Below the pieces are notes generated by a model. That model was not told the DNA's origin and searched no databases. It saw only the letters and a list, made by a program, of their open reading frames with translations. The translations under genes and the position numbers were made by a program. A DNA stretch of 64,000 nucleotides, taken from NCBI RefSeq assembly GCF_018780585.1, contig NZ_JADMJL010000043.1, positions 1 to 64,000 on the forward strand, in the 5' to 3' direction. This document shows positions 7,969-18,668 of this stretch, piece by piece (within the stretch, counting starts at the first letter, position 1; each line of letters starts with the position of its first letter). The stretch is from Methyloversatilis discipulorum. Lineage in GTDB: Bacteria > Pseudomonadota > Gammaproteobacteria > Burkholderiales > Rhodocyclaceae.

Positions 7969-8550
7969 TTACTTGCCGGCGACGGCGAGCCGAAAGCGGA
8001 TCTGCACCTCGTCGGCGACCACCGAGGTGTCACCCCAGGCGCCGGTGCCGACTCCGTAGTCAAGGCGCTTGAGCGGGAAACTGCCCTCGAGCACCGCACC
8101 GGCACCCTCCGGTTTCAGCGTGAAGGGCGCGGCCACCTCGCGCGTCTTGCCCTTGATGCTCATCTGGCCGCGTACTTCGAACCTGTTGTTGCCCAGCGGC
8201 TTGACCGAGGTGGACACGAAGCGCGCCGTCGGGAACTGCTTCACGTCGAACCAGTTCTTGCCCTTCACCTCGTCGTTGGCTTCCGGGCCACCGGCATCGA
8301 TCGACGCCAGTTCGATGTCCAGCGTGGCCTTGCCGGCCTCGGGTTTGGTCGGATCGAAATCAAGCGTCGCGGCAAACTTGCGGAAGGTGCCGTCGACCGA
8401 CACCCCCATCTGCTGCGACACGAAGGCCAGCGAACTTTTCTCGGGCAGCACACGGCTGTAGGTGCCGGCCGCCAGCGCCGGCACGGCCAGTGCCAGACCC
8501 GCAGCGATCACGGTCGACCGGCACACGGCCGTGAAATTCGGGAAGGTCAT
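7969..8550 (-). CDS. Second YceI-family protein
   Basis: A 193-residue YceI-family barrel with a signal peptide ending near VPALAAG. It shows the family strands YSRVLPEKSSLAFVSQQMG, FRKFAATLDFD, NWFDVKQFPTARFVS and MSIKGKTREV. It is only distantly similar to its neighbour, so this looks like an old duplication rather than a recent one. The ATG at 8550 with GGAG upstream is preferred to an in-frame ATG eight codons earlier. It probably carries an isoprenoid or another lipid through the periplasm; the ligand is unknown. Confidence 0.85.
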   Translation of the reverse strand: MTFPNFTAVCRSTVIAAGLALAVPALAAGTYSRVLPEKSSLAFVSQQMGVSVDGTFRKFAATLDFDPTKPEAGKATLDIELASIDAGGPEANDEVKGKNWFDVKQFPTARFVSTSVKPLGNNRFEVRGQMSIKGKTREVAAPFTLKPEGAGAVLEGSFPLKRLDYGVGTGAWGDTSVVADEVQIRFRLAVAGK

Positions 8551-8616
8551 GAGCTCTCCATATAAGTCGCACACCGTTGTTGATGCGCGATGACGGGAAA
8601 AATTCCGCGGCCGCAG

Positions 8617-8865
8617 TCAGCCCTCGCGTGCGGCAAGCCGGCTTTCAAGATCGGCAACACGCGCTTCCAGCGCTTCGAGCTGGGCGCGGGTGCGGGCCAG
8701 CACCTCTCTCTGCACGTCGAATTCCTCGCGCGTAACCAGATCGAGGCGGGAAAACATGGCGCTGGCCATCGCCTTGGCGTTCTTTTCCAGATCGCGGGCC
8801 GGGCTGGCGGCAATCAGTTCGGAAAAACGGCTGGACAGCTCCTCGAGCATCTTGGGATTGAGCAT
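8617..8865 (-). CDS. ubiK: UbiK ubiquinone biosynthesis accessory factor (BMFP family)
   Basis: An 82-residue protein: an amphipathic N-terminal helix (residues 1-30, MLEELSSRFSELI), a conserved middle (KNAKAMASAMFSRLDLVTREEFDVQ) and a C-terminal coiled coil (VLARTRAQLEALEARVADLE). This is the UbiK/YqiC layout. UbiK helps the aerobic ubiquinone hydroxylases work in the Ubi metabolon. AGGAGG precedes the ATG. It is a single gene, with ubiB about 6 kb away. Confidence 0.9.
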   Translation of the reverse strand: MLNPKMLEELSSRFSELIAASPARDLEKNAKAMASAMFSRLDLVTREEFDVQREVLARTRAQLEALEARVADLESRLAAREG

Positions 8866-9057
8866 GGCGACCTCCTGCAGTTAGGGATTCAACGCGTCAC
8901 CCCGGCGGGACGCCGACGCGACGAACGTTCGCCGCGCATTGTGCCGGCAAGCGGCAGCCGGCGCGACCATCGCGGCGACGCCATTCATGACATCGCGGTG
9001 CATTTCCGGGCATGCGGGCACCGAATTCGCGCACGGAATGTAAGGCCATGTATTCAC

Positions 9058-9072
9058 GCACCGACTTGGTGC
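9058..9072 (+). promoter_or_regulatory. Candidate NtrC-binding site
   Basis: The dyad GCACC, five bases, GGTGC matches the core of the NtrC site consensus and lies about 106 bases upstream of the sigma-54 -24 element, the usual enhancer distance. A weaker half-match (GCACC at 9018) lies further upstream. The 372-base gap 8866-9237 holds no gene; these elements and the promoter are what it contains. Confidence 0.7.
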
Positions 9073-9177
9073 GAGTCGGATTTGTCGCGCGTGAACTTGG
9101 GGCAAGGCCGTTGCATGGATCACGGCGCCGCTGTGGGACATGATCACAAACCATTGAAATTATTGATGTTTGCTTGC

Positions 9178-9193
9178 TGGCACGGTCCGTGCA
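9178..9193 (+). promoter_or_regulatory. Sigma-54 (RpoN) promoter of the porin-glnK-amtB operon
   Basis: TGGCAC, five bases, GTGCA matches the -24/-12 sigma-54 consensus with one change (GTGCA for TTGCA) and correct spacing. It is 45 bases before the porin ATG and below an NtrC-type dyad, which fits nitrogen-limitation control of glnK and amtB. Confidence 0.8.
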
Positions 9194-9237
9194 ATGGAGG
9201 CTGAGCAGTTTTCCCTAACATCAAGGAGTGAACACTC

Positions 9238-10405
<1,168 letters not shown>

Positions 10406-10418
10406 GGGAGAACGGGAG

Positions 10419-11849
10419 ATGAAGCGCTTTTTGAGCATCCTGTGCGCAACGCTGGCCATCGGCCTGGCAGCGCCTGTCATGGCAGAAGACCCCCCGGCAG
10501 CGCCGGTCGCGGCAGAAGCGGCCGCACCGGCCGCCGACGCCCCGGCGGCGCCCGAGGCAGCACCGGTGGCCGCCGAAGCAGCACCGGCTGAAGCGGCTCC
10601 GGCCGAAGAAGTGAAGGCCGAAGTCCACAAGGGCGACGTGGCATGGATGCTGGTATCCACCGTGATCGTGCTGTTCATGGCCCTGCCCGGCCTGGCGCTG
10701 TTCTACGGCGGCATGGTGCGCGCCAAGAACATGCTGTCGGTGCTGATGCAGGTGATGGTGGTGTTTTCGCTGATCGGCGTGCTGTGGGTCATCTACGGCT
10801 ACAGCCTCGCCTTCACCGAGGGCACGCCCTTCATCGGTTCGCTGGACAAGCTCTTCCTGAGCGGTGTCTCGGTCGAATCGCTGGCTGACACCTTCAGCCC
10901 CGCCGTGAAGCTGCCCGAGTACGTGTTCATCATGTTCCAGCTGACCTTCGCCGGCATCACCGCCGCGCTGATCGTCGGTTCGTTCGCCGAACGCGCCAAG
11001 TTCTCGGCGGTGCTGCTGTTCTCGGTGCTGTGGTTCACCTTCTCCTACATCCCGATCGCCCACATGGTGTGGGGTGCCGGTGGTTACCTGCTGGGTCACG
11101 GCGCGCTCGACTTCGCCGGCGGCACGGTGGTGCACATCAACGCCGGTGTCGCCGGTCTGGTGGGTGCCTACATGGTCGGCAAGCGCATCGGCTACGGCAA
11201 GGAATCGATGGCACCGCACTCGCTGGTACTGACCATGGTCGGTGCGTCGATGCTGTGGGTGGGCTGGTTCGGCTTCAACGCCGGCTCCAACCTGGAAGCC
11301 AACGCCAACACTGCGCTGGCCGCCATCAACACGATGATTGCCGCCGCTGCTGCTACGGTTGCCTGGATCGCCGCCGAAGCCATCTTCAAGGGCAAGCCGT
11401 CGATGCTGGGTGCCGCTTCCGGCTCGATCGCCGGTCTGGTTGCCATCACCCCGGCCTGCGGTACCGTCGGCCCGATGGGTGCACTGGTGATCGGTCTGCT
11501 GGCTGGCGTGATCTGCCTGTGGGGCGTGAATGGCCTGAAGCACATGCTCGGTGCCGATGACTCGCTCGACGTGTTCGGCGTGCATGGTGTCGGCGGCATC
11601 GTCGGCGCCATCCTGACCGGCGTGTTCACCGCGCCGTCGCTCGGCGGCACCGGTGCCGAGGACTTCGCGATGGGTGCCCAGGTCGGCATCCAGGCAATGA
11701 GCGTGGTGATCACCATCGTGTGGTCGGGCGTCGTGTCCTTCATCGCCTACAAGCTGGTCGACATCTTCATCGGCCTGCGTGTGCCGGAAGACGAAGAGCG
11801 TGAAGGTCTGGACGTGACCGCCCACGGCGAAACCGCCTACCGCCTCTGA
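10419..11849 (+). CDS. amtB: Ammonium transporter AmtB
   Basis: A 476-residue ammonium channel with about eleven transmembrane helices after residue 70. The twin-histidine pore residues lie in HINAGVAG and FGVHGVGG, and the phenylalanine gate region is conserved. Residues 1-22 look like a signal sequence, followed by about 45 residues made almost only of Ala, Pro and Glu before the first channel helix; this linker is periplasmic by topology. GGGAG is placed eight bases before the ATG. It is the last gene of the nitrogen-control operon, and a UUCG-loop terminator follows. Confidence 0.95.
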   Translation: MKRFLSILCATLAIGLAAPVMAEDPPAAPVAAEAAAPAADAPAAPEAAPVAAEAAPAEAAPAEEVKAEVHKGDVAWMLVSTVIVLFMALPGLALFYGGMVRAKNMLSVLMQVMVVFSLIGVLWVIYGYSLAFTEGTPFIGSLDKLFLSGVSVESLADTFSPAVKLPEYVFIMFQLTFAGITAALIVGSFAERAKFSAVLLFSVLWFTFSYIPIAHMVWGAGGYLLGHGALDFAGGTVVHINAGVAGLVGAYMVGKRIGYGKESMAPHSLVLTMVGASMLWVGWFGFNAGSNLEANANTALAAINTMIAAAAATVAWIAAEAIFKGKPSMLGAASGSIAGLVAITPACGTVGPMGALVIGLLAGVICLWGVNGLKHMLGADDSLDVFGVHGVGGIVGAILTGVFTAPSLGGTGAEDFAMGAQVGIQAMSVVITIVWSGVVSFIAYKLVDIFIGLRVPEDEEREGLDVTAHGETAYRL

Positions 11850-11874
11850 TACGAACACTCCCCCAGCAATGGTT

Positions 11875-11903
11875 CGGGCGCCTTCGGGCGCCCGTTTTTT
11901 TTT
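11875..11903 (+). terminator. Rho-independent terminator after amtB
   Basis: An 8-bp perfect stem, CGGGCGCC/GGCGCCCG, with a TTCG tetraloop is followed by nine T residues. It closes the porin-glnK-amtB operon 25 bases after the amtB stop. Confidence 0.95.
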
Positions 11904-12095
11904 GTGCGTGCACGGTGTCAGCGAGGCCTAGGCCGGCGCGTGCTGTCCGTCGCCAGCGAGGCATGCGCGTTGATCGATCTCGTGCCCGACCCGCGGTTGC
12001 GGGTTAGCATCATGGCCCCTGCTGCCCTCAGCGCCGCGGGGGACGGCAACGAGGGCGCCCGCCGAGGCGCCCCGGATTGAACGAGGACACCGCAC

Positions 12096-12800
12096 GTGAA
12101 CACCTTTGCCCTGCGCAGCATGGCTGCGCTGATTGCCCTGAGCGCGAGCACCTTCGCCGCTGCGCAGGAGGACAGCTTCCCCACGGAAGAGCGCGCACGG
12201 CTGCGCGACCAGGCCGCTGCGCTGAAGCAGCAGGCACGCACGCAACAGGAAGCAGCCCGCATTGCGCGCGACGAGGGCTATGCCGCCTGCTGGCAGCGCA
12301 CGCTGGTGTCGTCCTGCATCGAGGACACCGACGAAGCCTATCGCCGCAGCGTGGGTGAGGCGCGCAAGCTGGAAATCCAGGCCAGCGACATCGAGCGCGA
12401 CATGCGCACCCGCGCCGCCGAAGTTCGCCGCGCGGAAAAGCAGCGTGCGGCCGAAGCGCGCCGGGACAAGTCGATCGAAATGAGCGTCAAGACGCGCGAA
12501 CAGGAGGCGCAGCGTGCGCAGGATGCAGCCGCCCGCGCCGACAAGGACGCCGAAATGGCGGCCCAGGCCGAGGCGCGCGAACGCGCTCAGGCAGAGCGCG
12601 ACGCCGCGCAGGCGGCCAAGCGCAAGCGCGAGGACGCGCGTGCCGCCGAGCGCGCCGCCGACCAACGGCGCAAGGCGGCGAAGATCGACGAGCGCGTACA
12701 GCGCCGCGAAGAGGAGCGCGCCCGCCGCGAGGCCGAGGCGGCAGCGAAGGAAGCCGCCAAGGACGCCAAGGAAACCACCGAGACGGGCGCGAAGCCCTGA
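12096..12800 (+). CDS. Secreted coiled-coil protein, Ala/Arg/Glu-rich
   Basis: A 234-residue protein beginning with GTG, a signal peptide (1-23, FAAAQ) and a short conserved-looking segment with two cysteines (YAACWQRTLVSSCIED, residues 61-76). About 140 residues of charged heptad-like helix (EAQRAQDAAARADKDAEM and similar) follow. Its low complexity makes homology hard to judge, and no enzyme motif is seen. It could be a periplasmic structural or Tol/Lpp-like spacer protein. Its stop abuts the stop of the convergent symporter gene (TGATCA). Confidence 0.6.
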   Translation: MNTFALRSMAALIALSASTFAAAQEDSFPTEERARLRDQAAALKQQARTQQEAARIARDEGYAACWQRTLVSSCIEDTDEAYRRSVGEARKLEIQASDIERDMRTRAAEVRRAEKQRAAEARRDKSIEMSVKTREQEAQRAQDAAARADKDAEMAAQAEARERAQAERDAAQAAKRKREDARAAERAADQRRKAAKIDERVQRREEERARREAEAAAKEAAKDAKETTETGAKP

Positions 12801-14303
12801 TCAGTTCGGCGTGTGGTGACCGCCAGGCGCGGCGTGGTGCGTACCGGACGCAGCATGGTGATGCAGCGCCGCGTGATCCGGTTCGTGCGGCAGCCGGTGA
12901 CCGACCCACTGCGGCAGCAGTGACCCACCCACCATGCCGACCATGCTGACGACCAGACCGATCAGCTGCGGCGGTACCAGGCTCGCTTCACCGACCAGGA
13001 TCTCGATCAGCAGCCATGACATCAGCCCGCCGATGATGGCCGCCAGCGCGCCCTGGGTCGTCGCGCGTTTCCAGAAGGCACCGAAGAACAGCGGCACGAA
13101 GGCGCCGGCCAGCGTCACCTTGTAGGCGTTCTCGACCATGCCGAAGATGCTGGTTTCCGAATTGAGCGCGACCAGCAGCACGACGCTGGCGAAGCCGACG
13201 ATGGCGCCGCGCATCACGAACAGCAGCTGACGGTCGCTCATGCGCGGGTAGAAGCCCTTCACGATGTTCTCGGCAAAGGTGACCGAGGGCGCCAGCAGTG
13301 TCGCCGACGAACAGCTCATGATGGCCGACAGCACGGCGCCGAAGAACAGGATCTGCGCGATCAGCGGCGTGTGCTGCATCACCAGCGTCGGCAGCACGCG
13401 CTGCGAATCCTCCTCGATCAGCGCGCCGAAGGTGGCCGGATCGATCAGCGTCGCCGAATAGGCGATGAACATCGGCACGAAGCAGAAGCAGAAGTAGATG
13501 GTCGCGCCGAGCACCGAACCACCGACGGCCACCTTGGCCGACTTTGCCGAGGTGACGCGCTGGAACACGTCCTGCTGCGGAATCGAACCCAGCATCATGG
13601 TGAGCCAGGCGCCGATGAAGGTGATCCACAGCCAGGGGTCGGCCGGCGGGAAGAAATCGAGCTTGCCGGCTGCCGACGCGTGCTCGATCACCGGCGCCAC
13701 GCCGCCGGTCAGGCCGCTGATGATGTAGGCGATGTAGAGCAGGCCGCCCATCGACACCGCCATCTGCACGAAGTCGAGGATGGCCACCGAGAACATGCCG
13801 CCGAAGGTGGTGTAGGTGAGCACGATGACCGCGCCCAGCACCATGCCCGCCTCCTGGCTCACGGCGCCGTTGGTCACCATGAAGAAGATGAGGCCCATGG
13901 CCTTGATCTGCGCCGCCACCCAGCCGAGGTAGGACACGACGATGCACATCGAGGTGATCGCCTCCACCGTGCGGTTGTAGCGCATGCGGTAGTAGTCGCC
14001 GACGGTCAGGATGTTGAGCTTATAAAGCTTCGAGGCGAAGAAGAAGCCAGCGATGATGAGGCACATCGACGAACCGAAGGGGTCGGCCACGACACCGCCC
14101 AGACCTTCGGTGACGAACTGCGCCGACACGCCGAAAACCGCCTCGGCACCGAACCAGGTGGCGAACACGGTGGCGGTGACCACCGGCAGCGGCAGGCTAC
14201 GCCCGGCGACCGCGAAGTCCTTCGCGTTATGAACGTTCTTCGACGCGTACAGGCCGATGCCGACCGACACCATCAGATAGAGCACTACGAACCAGATCAG
14301 CAT
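12801..14303 (-). CDS. Sodium:solute symporter (SSS family) with His-rich C-terminus
   Basis: A 500-residue membrane transporter with about 13 transmembrane helices. SSS family marks include FAVAGRSLPLPVVTATVFATW, FGAEAVFGVSAQF, YRMRYNRTVEAI and the helix pair around LSAIMSCSSATLLAPS. It moves an organic substrate with sodium; the substrate (a sugar, an organic acid such as acetate, or an amino acid) cannot be fixed. The last 32 residues contain ten histidines (for example HAALHHHAASGTHH), which is unusual and could bind metal. The ribosome site is weak. It lies 103 bases downstream of the CheC-like gene on the same strand. Confidence 0.8.
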   Translation of the reverse strand: MLIWFVVLYLMVSVGIGLYASKNVHNAKDFAVAGRSLPLPVVTATVFATWFGAEAVFGVSAQFVTEGLGGVVADPFGSSMCLIIAGFFFASKLYKLNILTVGDYYRMRYNRTVEAITSMCIVVSYLGWVAAQIKAMGLIFFMVTNGAVSQEAGMVLGAVIVLTYTTFGGMFSVAILDFVQMAVSMGGLLYIAYIISGLTGGVAPVIEHASAAGKLDFFPPADPWLWITFIGAWLTMMLGSIPQQDVFQRVTSAKSAKVAVGGSVLGATIYFCFCFVPMFIAYSATLIDPATFGALIEEDSQRVLPTLVMQHTPLIAQILFFGAVLSAIMSCSSATLLAPSVTFAENIVKGFYPRMSDRQLLFVMRGAIVGFASVVLLVALNSETSIFGMVENAYKVTLAGAFVPLFFGAFWKRATTQGALAAIIGGLMSWLLIEILVGEASLVPPQLIGLVVSMVGMVGGSLLPQWVGHRLPHEPDHAALHHHAASGTHHAAPGGHHTPN

Positions 14304-14406
14304 GAACGCCCCGGCGGAACATTGCGCGGCGCGGCACGACGCCGCGCGAGCGCAATGATAGCGGCGCGCAAACGCTGATGGGCAAAGGAAAGCGGCAGTT
14401 TTTCGA

Positions 14407-15015
14407 TCAGGCCGAAAGTGAATAGCGCGAGGCGGCCGGCAGCGCCGTGTCGGCCACCATTTCGAGCACCACGCGGCCCTCGACCCGCAGGCCGGACAGA
14501 TGGATGTGCAGGTGGGTGACCAGCGCGTTCTGCAGCGATTCGTCGACGCCGAAAGCGCAATCGCGCGACGACAGCGCGACGCGCGGCTGCGTCGCTTCGA
14601 CCTTCCAGCCGAAGGCGCCGGCGAGGCCACCGCTGCAGGCACCGATGACGATGCTGCCGGCTTCGGCCAGCGCGTCCTGTTCGAGTTCGGTCAGTTCGTC
14701 GGAGACATCGGCCAGACCGAGCATGCGCCGCACGATGAGCAGCGCGCCCTCCTCCGGCAGCGCAAGCAGCGCTTCGGCCGCCTGGCCGTCAGCGGTGCGC
14801 ATGCGCTGCGCGACCACGCACAGGCGGCCGCCGCTGAATTCGTCGAGCGCGCACAAGCTGCGCTGCAGCGACTCGCGGTCGGCCAGCGCGACATGCGAAA
14901 CCGACATGCCGACGCGTTCGGACACGATTTGCGAAAAGGTCAGCGCCGCGCCATGTACCGAGCGGGTCATCGACCCGGCCAGCGCGCCGAGGCGTGCGGG
15001 GTGAGCCGGCGTCAT
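14407..15015 (-). CDS. CheC-like protein with degenerate phosphatase motifs
   Basis: A 202-residue protein with two CheC/CheX-type helices: LGALAGSMTRSVHGAALTF (9-27) and LAEAGSIVIGACSGGLAGA (116-134). The segments SERVGMSVSHVAL and GRVVLEMVADTAL complete the CheC-like fold. Active CheC phosphatases carry E-x2-N in these helices; here the first reads L-x2-S and the second E-x2-S (Glu118, Ser121), so catalysis on phospho-CheY is doubtful. GGAGG eight bases upstream supports the ATG at 15015. It may act as a binding or adaptor protein. The chemotaxis-like cluster of the window is 12 kb away. Confidence 0.6.
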   Translation of the reverse strand: MTPAHPARLGALAGSMTRSVHGAALTFSQIVSERVGMSVSHVALADRESLQRSLCALDEFSGGRLCVVAQRMRTADGQAAEALLALPEEGALLIVRRMLGLADVSDELTELEQDALAEAGSIVIGACSGGLAGAFGWKVEATQPRVALSSRDCAFGVDESLQNALVTHLHIHLSGLRVEGRVVLEMVADTALPAASRYSLSA

Positions 15016-15186
15016 CGCGCGTCCTCCGGGCGGGACGCCGTGCAGCCTTGATGCGTATCTACCGTGGTCGTTTTCATCGTTGTGATCTCGCGGCATGAAG
15101 GATCACTAACGACGGGGCGGGCGCTGACTTGAGGGCGCCGCTTCGGGTGTTCTTCCCGACCACGGCAGACGTGCTGCCGATGACTC

Positions 15187-16716
15187 CTACAGACCGGCGG
15201 CGATGCGCCAGATTTCGAGACCGATCAGCACCGCGACCAGCGCGCTCAGTATGCGCAGCCAGCGCAGCTGGCGACGGCTGCGCCGCTCGATGATGATGGG
15301 GTCGTGCAAGGCGTCGTGGGCGGCGGCCTGGCTCAGCACGCGGTGCGCCAGACGGGGCAGCTCGGGCATCGTCAGCGCCCAGCCCGGCGCCTCTTCGACC
15401 AGCTTGCGGCGCAGCGCGCGCCAGCCCATCTGTTCGCTCATCCAGCGCTCGAGGAAGGGCTTGGCCGTCTTCCACAGATCCAGTTCCGGATCGAGCTGAC
15501 GGCCCAGGCCTTCGATATTGAGCAGCGTCTTCTGCAGCATTACCAGCTGAGGCTGGATTTCGACGTTGAAGCGGCGCGATACCTGGAACAGGCGCAGCAG
15601 CGTGCGGCCGAACTCGATTTCCTTCAGCGGCTTGTCGAAGATGGGCTCGCAGACGGCGCGGATCGACGCTTCGAATTCGTCTACCCGAGTGCCGCGCGGC
15701 ACCCAGCCGGCGTCGACGTGGGCCTGCGCGACGCGCTTGTAGTCGCGCTGGAAGAAGGCGAGGAAGTTCTGCGCCAGGTAGTTCTTGTCGACGTCCGTCA
15801 GCGTGCCCATGATGCCGAAGTCGAGCGCGATGTACTGGCCGTCCGGTGCGACGAAAATGTTGCCCGGATGCATGTCGGCGTGAAAAAAGCCGTCGCGGAA
15901 CACCTGGGTGAAAAAGATTTCGACGCCGGCGCGCGACAGCGCGGCCATGTCTACGCCCTGGGCGCGCAATGCGTCGACCTGCGAGATGGGCAGACCGTGC
16001 ATGCGCTGCATCACCATCGCGCCCGGACCGCAGTAGTCCCAGTACACCTCTGGCACGGCGAGCAGCGGCGAATCGCGGAAGTTGCGGCGCAGCTGCGAAC
16101 AGTTCGACGCCTCGCGCATCAGGTCCAGCTCGTCGCCGAGATGCTTGGAAAACTCCGCCACCACCTCGCGCGCCTTCAGCCGGCGGCCTTCCGACCACAC
16201 GCGTTCGAGCAGCGTGGCGGCGGTTTCCATCAGCGCGATGTCGTTGGCGATGACGTGCTCGATGCCCGGCCGCAGCACCTTGACCGCCACTTCCTCACCC
16301 GTCGGCAGCACTGCGAAATGCACCTGGGCGACCGAGGCCGACGCCACCGGCTGCGTTTCGAAGCTGCGGAAGACCTGCGCCAGCGGCTTGCCGTAGAAGG
16401 TTTCGAGGCGGGCGATCGCCTGTTCCGACGGAAAGGGCGGCACGCGGTCCTGCAGCTTGGCCAGTTCGTCGGCCAGATCGGGCGGCAGCAGGTCGCGCCG
16501 CGTCGACAGCATCTGGCCGAACTTGACGAAGATGGGGCCGAGCGCCTCCAGCGCCTGACGCAGACGCACCGCGCGCGGCGCGTCGAATCGGCGGCCCAGC
16601 CGGGTGACGCGCAGCAGACCGGCGAAGCGCAGCTTGCTGCCGGCGTCGATCAGCATCTGGTCGAGCCCGAAACGCAGGCTGACGGTGACGATCTTGAGCA
16701 GTCGCAACCAGCGCAT
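15187..16716 (-). CDS. ubiB: UbiB atypical kinase-like protein, ubiquinone biosynthesis
   Basis: A 509-residue member of the UbiB/ADCK family of membrane-associated atypical ATPases needed for ubiquinone synthesis. It has the family-defining K-x-G-Q motif (KFGQ, 65-68), an Ala-rich loop (ASASVAQVH), VAVKVLRPG with the ATP-anchoring lysine, HADMHPGN and LDFGIMG (the DFG-like metal site), and a C-terminal hydrophobic anchor (about 488-506). The length is normal. It is transcribed divergently from argS and is not linked here to ubiE or ubiJ. Confidence 0.93.
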   Translation of the reverse strand: MRWLRLLKIVTVSLRFGLDQMLIDAGSKLRFAGLLRVTRLGRRFDAPRAVRLRQALEALGPIFVKFGQMLSTRRDLLPPDLADELAKLQDRVPPFPSEQAIARLETFYGKPLAQVFRSFETQPVASASVAQVHFAVLPTGEEVAVKVLRPGIEHVIANDIALMETAATLLERVWSEGRRLKAREVVAEFSKHLGDELDLMREASNCSQLRRNFRDSPLLAVPEVYWDYCGPGAMVMQRMHGLPISQVDALRAQGVDMAALSRAGVEIFFTQVFRDGFFHADMHPGNIFVAPDGQYIALDFGIMGTLTDVDKNYLAQNFLAFFQRDYKRVAQAHVDAGWVPRGTRVDEFEASIRAVCEPIFDKPLKEIEFGRTLLRLFQVSRRFNVEIQPQLVMLQKTLLNIEGLGRQLDPELDLWKTAKPFLERWMSEQMGWRALRRKLVEEAPGWALTMPELPRLAHRVLSQAAAHDALHDPIIIERRSRRQLRWLRILSALVAVLIGLEIWRIAAGL

Positions 16717-16925
16717 CGGTTCAGCCCTTCACCGCGGGCAGCGGATCGGCAGGGGTCGGACGGGCGGCGTGAAACGTCATGTTGCTAAATTCGGCAGCGG
16801 CGCGGGAGCGCGCACTGTACAAGAAGGCCTGCCGCCCCGGAAGCCGCGCGCGGCGGGCCTCCACGGGCTCGCGTTATACTTCGCGGTCTTCAAATGCTTC
16901 TGCGCTTCGCGCCCTCGTTCCATTC

Positions 16926-18668
16926 ATGACCCCCGAACTGCGCCAGGAACTGACCCGTCTGCTGCATGCCTCGCTCGCCAGCGTGGCACCTGACCTCGCC
17001 GCGCCCGACATCATCCTTGATCGCCCGAAGCAGGCCGCGCATGGCGACCTCGCCTGCAACGTCGCGCTGCAGCTGGCCAAGGCGCTGAAGCAGAACCCGC
17101 GCGTGATCGCCGAACGCATCGTGCGCGAACTGCCGCCATCCAACGTGATCGAGCGTGCCGAGGTGGCAGGCGCGGGCTTCATCAACTTCTTCTTCAGCGC
17201 ATCAGTGAAGCAGGCCATCGTCGGCCGCATCCTCGCCGAACGCGAACGCTACGGCCGCTCGGACAGCGGCGCCGGGCGGAAGGTGCAGATCGAATTCGTG
17301 TCGGCCAATCCGACCGGCCCGCTGCACGTCGGTCACGGCCGCGGCGCGGCCTATGGCTCGGCGCTGTCCAATCTGCTGGAAGCCGCCGGCTACGCGGTGA
17401 CGCGCGAGTTCTATGTAAACGACGCCGGCCGCCAGATGGACATCCTGGCCGTGTCGGTATGGCTGCGCTATCTCGAAACCCAGGGCACCGCCGTAAAATT
17501 CCCGGCCGACGGCTACCGCGGTGACTACGTGCGCGACATCGGCGCCGAACTGTTCATCCAGCAGGGCACACGACTTAACCGCCACACCGGCGACCTGCCC
17601 GACGCTTCGCAGCCGGGCGACACCGCCGACGCCATGCTTGACGCGCTGATCGCCGCCGCCAAGAAATCGCTCGGCGACGACTGGTGGACGGTGCACCGCT
17701 TCGCGCTCGACGCGATGCTGGCCGACCAGCGCAACGACCTCGGCGAATTCCGCGTGCACTACGACGTGTGGTACTCGGAACAGTCGCTGCACACGAATGG
17801 CGCGGTCGATCGCGCGGTGAAACGCCTGCAGGACGCCGGCCACATCTACGAACAGGACGGCGCGCTGTGGTTTCGCTCCACCCATTTCGGTGACGAGAAG
17901 GACCGCGTGGTCCGCCGCGACAACGGCGCGTACACGTATTTCGCGTCCGACATCGCCTACCACGCCGAGAAATTCGCGCGCGGCTTCGATCTGGTGATCG
18001 ACGTCTGGGGCGCCGATCACCACGGCTACATCCCGCGCGTGAAGGGTGCGCTCGCCGCACTCGGCGAAAACCCGGACAAGCTCGAAATCGCACTGGTGCA
18101 GTTCGCCGTGCTCTACCGCGGCGGCGAGAAGGCGGCCATGGGCAAGCGCTCGGGCGACTTCGTCACGCTGCGCGATCTGCGCGCCGAGGTGGGCAACGAC
18201 GCCGCCCGCTTCTTCTACGTGCTGCGCAAGAGCGACCAGCACCTGGATTTCGACCTCGATCTGGCCAAGTCGGAATCGAACGACAACCCGGTCTATTACA
18301 TCCAGTACGCGCACGCGCGCATCTGTTCGGTCATCCGCGAAGCGGTCGCCAACCACGCGCTCGACCTGTCGCTGCTGCAGGGCGTGCCGGTGGACAGCCT
18401 GTCCGGCGAGAAGGAACTGCTGCTGGCACAGCGTCTGGCCGAGTTCCCGGACGTGATCACGGCCGCGGTGGCCGACCGTGCACCGCACTCGGTTGCCTTC
18501 TACCTGCGCGACGTGGCGTCGGACTTCCACGCCTTCTACAACGCCTCGCGCATGCTGGTGGACGATCTGGCCGTGCGCGAAGCCCGCCTCGCGCTGGCGG
18601 CGGCCACCCGGCAGGTTATCGCCAACGGCCTCGCCCTGCTCGGCGTGTCCGCCCCGGAAACAATGTAA
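16926..18668 (+). CDS. argS: Arginyl-tRNA synthetase
   Basis: A 580-residue class I synthetase charging tRNA-Arg. It shows the HIGH-type signature within SANPTGPLHVGHGRG (His134-Val-Gly-His137) and the degenerate KMSKS region MGKRSGDFVTL. The N-terminal Add-1 domain and the C-terminal DALR anticodon-binding domain (from about residue 460, NPVYYIQYAHARICSVIREA) are present. The ATG at 16926 gives the normal N-terminus. The following SPOR-protein gene starts in the base right after the stop, so the two are likely co-transcribed. Confidence 0.97.
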   Translation: MTPELRQELTRLLHASLASVAPDLAAPDIILDRPKQAAHGDLACNVALQLAKALKQNPRVIAERIVRELPPSNVIERAEVAGAGFINFFFSASVKQAIVGRILAERERYGRSDSGAGRKVQIEFVSANPTGPLHVGHGRGAAYGSALSNLLEAAGYAVTREFYVNDAGRQMDILAVSVWLRYLETQGTAVKFPADGYRGDYVRDIGAELFIQQGTRLNRHTGDLPDASQPGDTADAMLDALIAAAKKSLGDDWWTVHRFALDAMLADQRNDLGEFRVHYDVWYSEQSLHTNGAVDRAVKRLQDAGHIYEQDGALWFRSTHFGDEKDRVVRRDNGAYTYFASDIAYHAEKFARGFDLVIDVWGADHHGYIPRVKGALAALGENPDKLEIALVQFAVLYRGGEKAAMGKRSGDFVTLRDLRAEVGNDAARFFYVLRKSDQHLDFDLDLAKSESNDNPVYYIQYAHARICSVIREAVANHALDLSLLQGVPVDSLSGEKELLLAQRLAEFPDVITAAVADRAPHSVAFYLRDVASDFHAFYNASRMLVDDLAVREARLALAAATRQVIANGLALLGVSAPETM

